A stretch of DNA of 6,122 bases from Aquificaceae bacterium (GTDB lineage Bacteria > Aquificota > Aquificia > Aquificales > Aquificaceae): positions 1-6,122 of the forward strand of contig JALWEK010000228.1 of the NCBI GenBank assembly GCA_027014185.1, in the 5' to 3' direction. This document shows, in pieces, positions 5,713 to 6,122 of this stretch. Below the pieces are notes generated by a model. That model saw nothing but the letters and a program-made list of their open reading frames with translations, was not told where the DNA came from and made no database searches. Position 1 is the first letter of the stretch, and every line of letters begins with the position of its first letter. The position numbers and the translations under genes were made by a program.

Positions 5713-6122
5713 ATGGCTGTAGCTACCAAATACGTTCCCAGGCTTTACAAGAAGTACAAAGAAGAGGTCGTCCCGCGCCTGATGCAGAGGTTTGAGTACA
5801 AGAACCCGATGGAGGTTCCCAGGATAGTGAAGGTTGTGGTAAACATGGGCGTGGGTGAGGCTGTTCAGGATATAAAGAACCTGGAAAGGGCCGCCGAGGA
5901 CCTGAGGCTCATAACGGGGCAGCAACCCTCGATAAGGAGGGCTAAAAAGTCCGAGGCGGGCTTCAAGCTCAGGAAGGGTATGCCTATAGGGCTGAAGGTG
6001 ACTCTGAGGAAGGAGAGGATGTGGGATTTTCTCGACAAGGTGATTTCGGTAGCCCTTGTAAGGGTCAAGGACTTCAAGGGACTCAACCCCAGGTCCGTCG
6101 ACGGAAGGGGGAACTACTCCTT
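5713..6122 (+). CDS. rplE: 50S ribosomal protein L5, N-terminal 136 residues (cut by window end)
   Basis: L5 binds 5S rRNA and contacts tRNA and the small subunit at the central protuberance. The reading frame is open to the last base: 136 complete codons of an expected 180 or so, so the gene is cut by the window and not broken. Family features are the [13 protein letters not shown] helix (15-27), [16 protein letters not shown] (35-50), [14 protein letters not shown] (67-80), [18 protein letters not shown] (82-99) and DGRGNYS (130-136). Where many L5 proteins have ALPRVRDF this one has ALVRVKDF (114-121). The ATG follows the rplX stop by four bases, with GAGG ending eight bases upstream. Arginine is AGG in all but one codon and isoleucine is ATA in five of six, the bias used to suggest a thermophile. 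Confidence 0.97.
   Translation, partial: MAVATKYVPRLYKKYKEEVVPRLMQRFEYKNPMEVPRIVKVVVNMGVGEAVQDIKNLERAAEDLRLITGQQPSIRRAKKSEAGFKLRKGMPIGLKVTLRKERMWDFLDKVISVALVRVKDFKGLNPRSVDGRGNYS

Noticed and set aside
5244..5729. Long minus-strand open frame of 161 codons opposite rplN and rplX.
   Set aside because: It lies antisense to two certain ribosomal protein genes, has no ribosome binding site, and its protein resembles no family I know; it is a shadow of the codon bias.
5690..5730. S8-type regulatory binding site at the rplX-rplE junction, as known from E. coli.
   Set aside because: The junction is only four bases and I see no convincing helix resembling the S8 site; feedback control may act elsewhere.

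Overview
The window looks like chromosomal DNA of a thermophilic bacterium, most likely Aquificota and possibly close to the Thermovibrio/Desulfurobacterium group. This rests on the L14 and L5 sequences, the thermophile-style codon use (arginine almost always AGG, isoleucine mostly ATA), very tight gene packing, and a ribosomal spc cluster that starts at rplN. The placement is an inference from sequence feel; I could not run a search.

There are two divergent gene blocks. The minus-strand block covers about 4868 down to 11 and reads, in transcription order: a 133-residue two-helix membrane protein ending in a HAMP domain; a 136-residue paralogue of it; a 230-residue soluble protein that I read as Roadblock/LC7-like plus a small C-terminal helical domain; lysyl-tRNA synthetase (lysS); and a membrane-bound Cache-GGDEF diguanylate cyclase. 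The first three genes overlap by 17 and 11 bases and the last two are separated by 11 and 18 bases, so all five are probably one operon. The plus-strand block starts at 4984 and holds rplN, rplX and the first three quarters of rplE, the head of the spc ribosomal-protein operon. The 115-base region between the blocks holds a plausible extended -10 promoter for rplN and the ribosome binding site of the first HAMP gene.

The most interesting part is the three-gene head of the minus operon. It has two minimal membrane proteins with a HAMP relay domain but neither a sensor domain nor an output domain, translationally coupled to a cytoplasmic Roadblock-like protein. This looks like a small, poorly described signalling or localisation module whose partner (a Ras-like GTPase, a receptor or the cyclase) is not obvious. 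The second notable point is the 570-residue LysRS, which carries what looks like an additional OB-fold ahead of the normal anticodon-binding OB-fold. Smaller points are a four-cysteine (zinc ribbon) L24, the absence of rpsQ upstream of rplN, TTG starts on both HAMP genes, and the lack of visible Shine-Dalgarno sites before lysS and the cyclase.

I see no tRNA, rRNA, CRISPR array, insertion sequence or convincing intrinsic terminator. No stretch longer than 300 bases lacks a gene.
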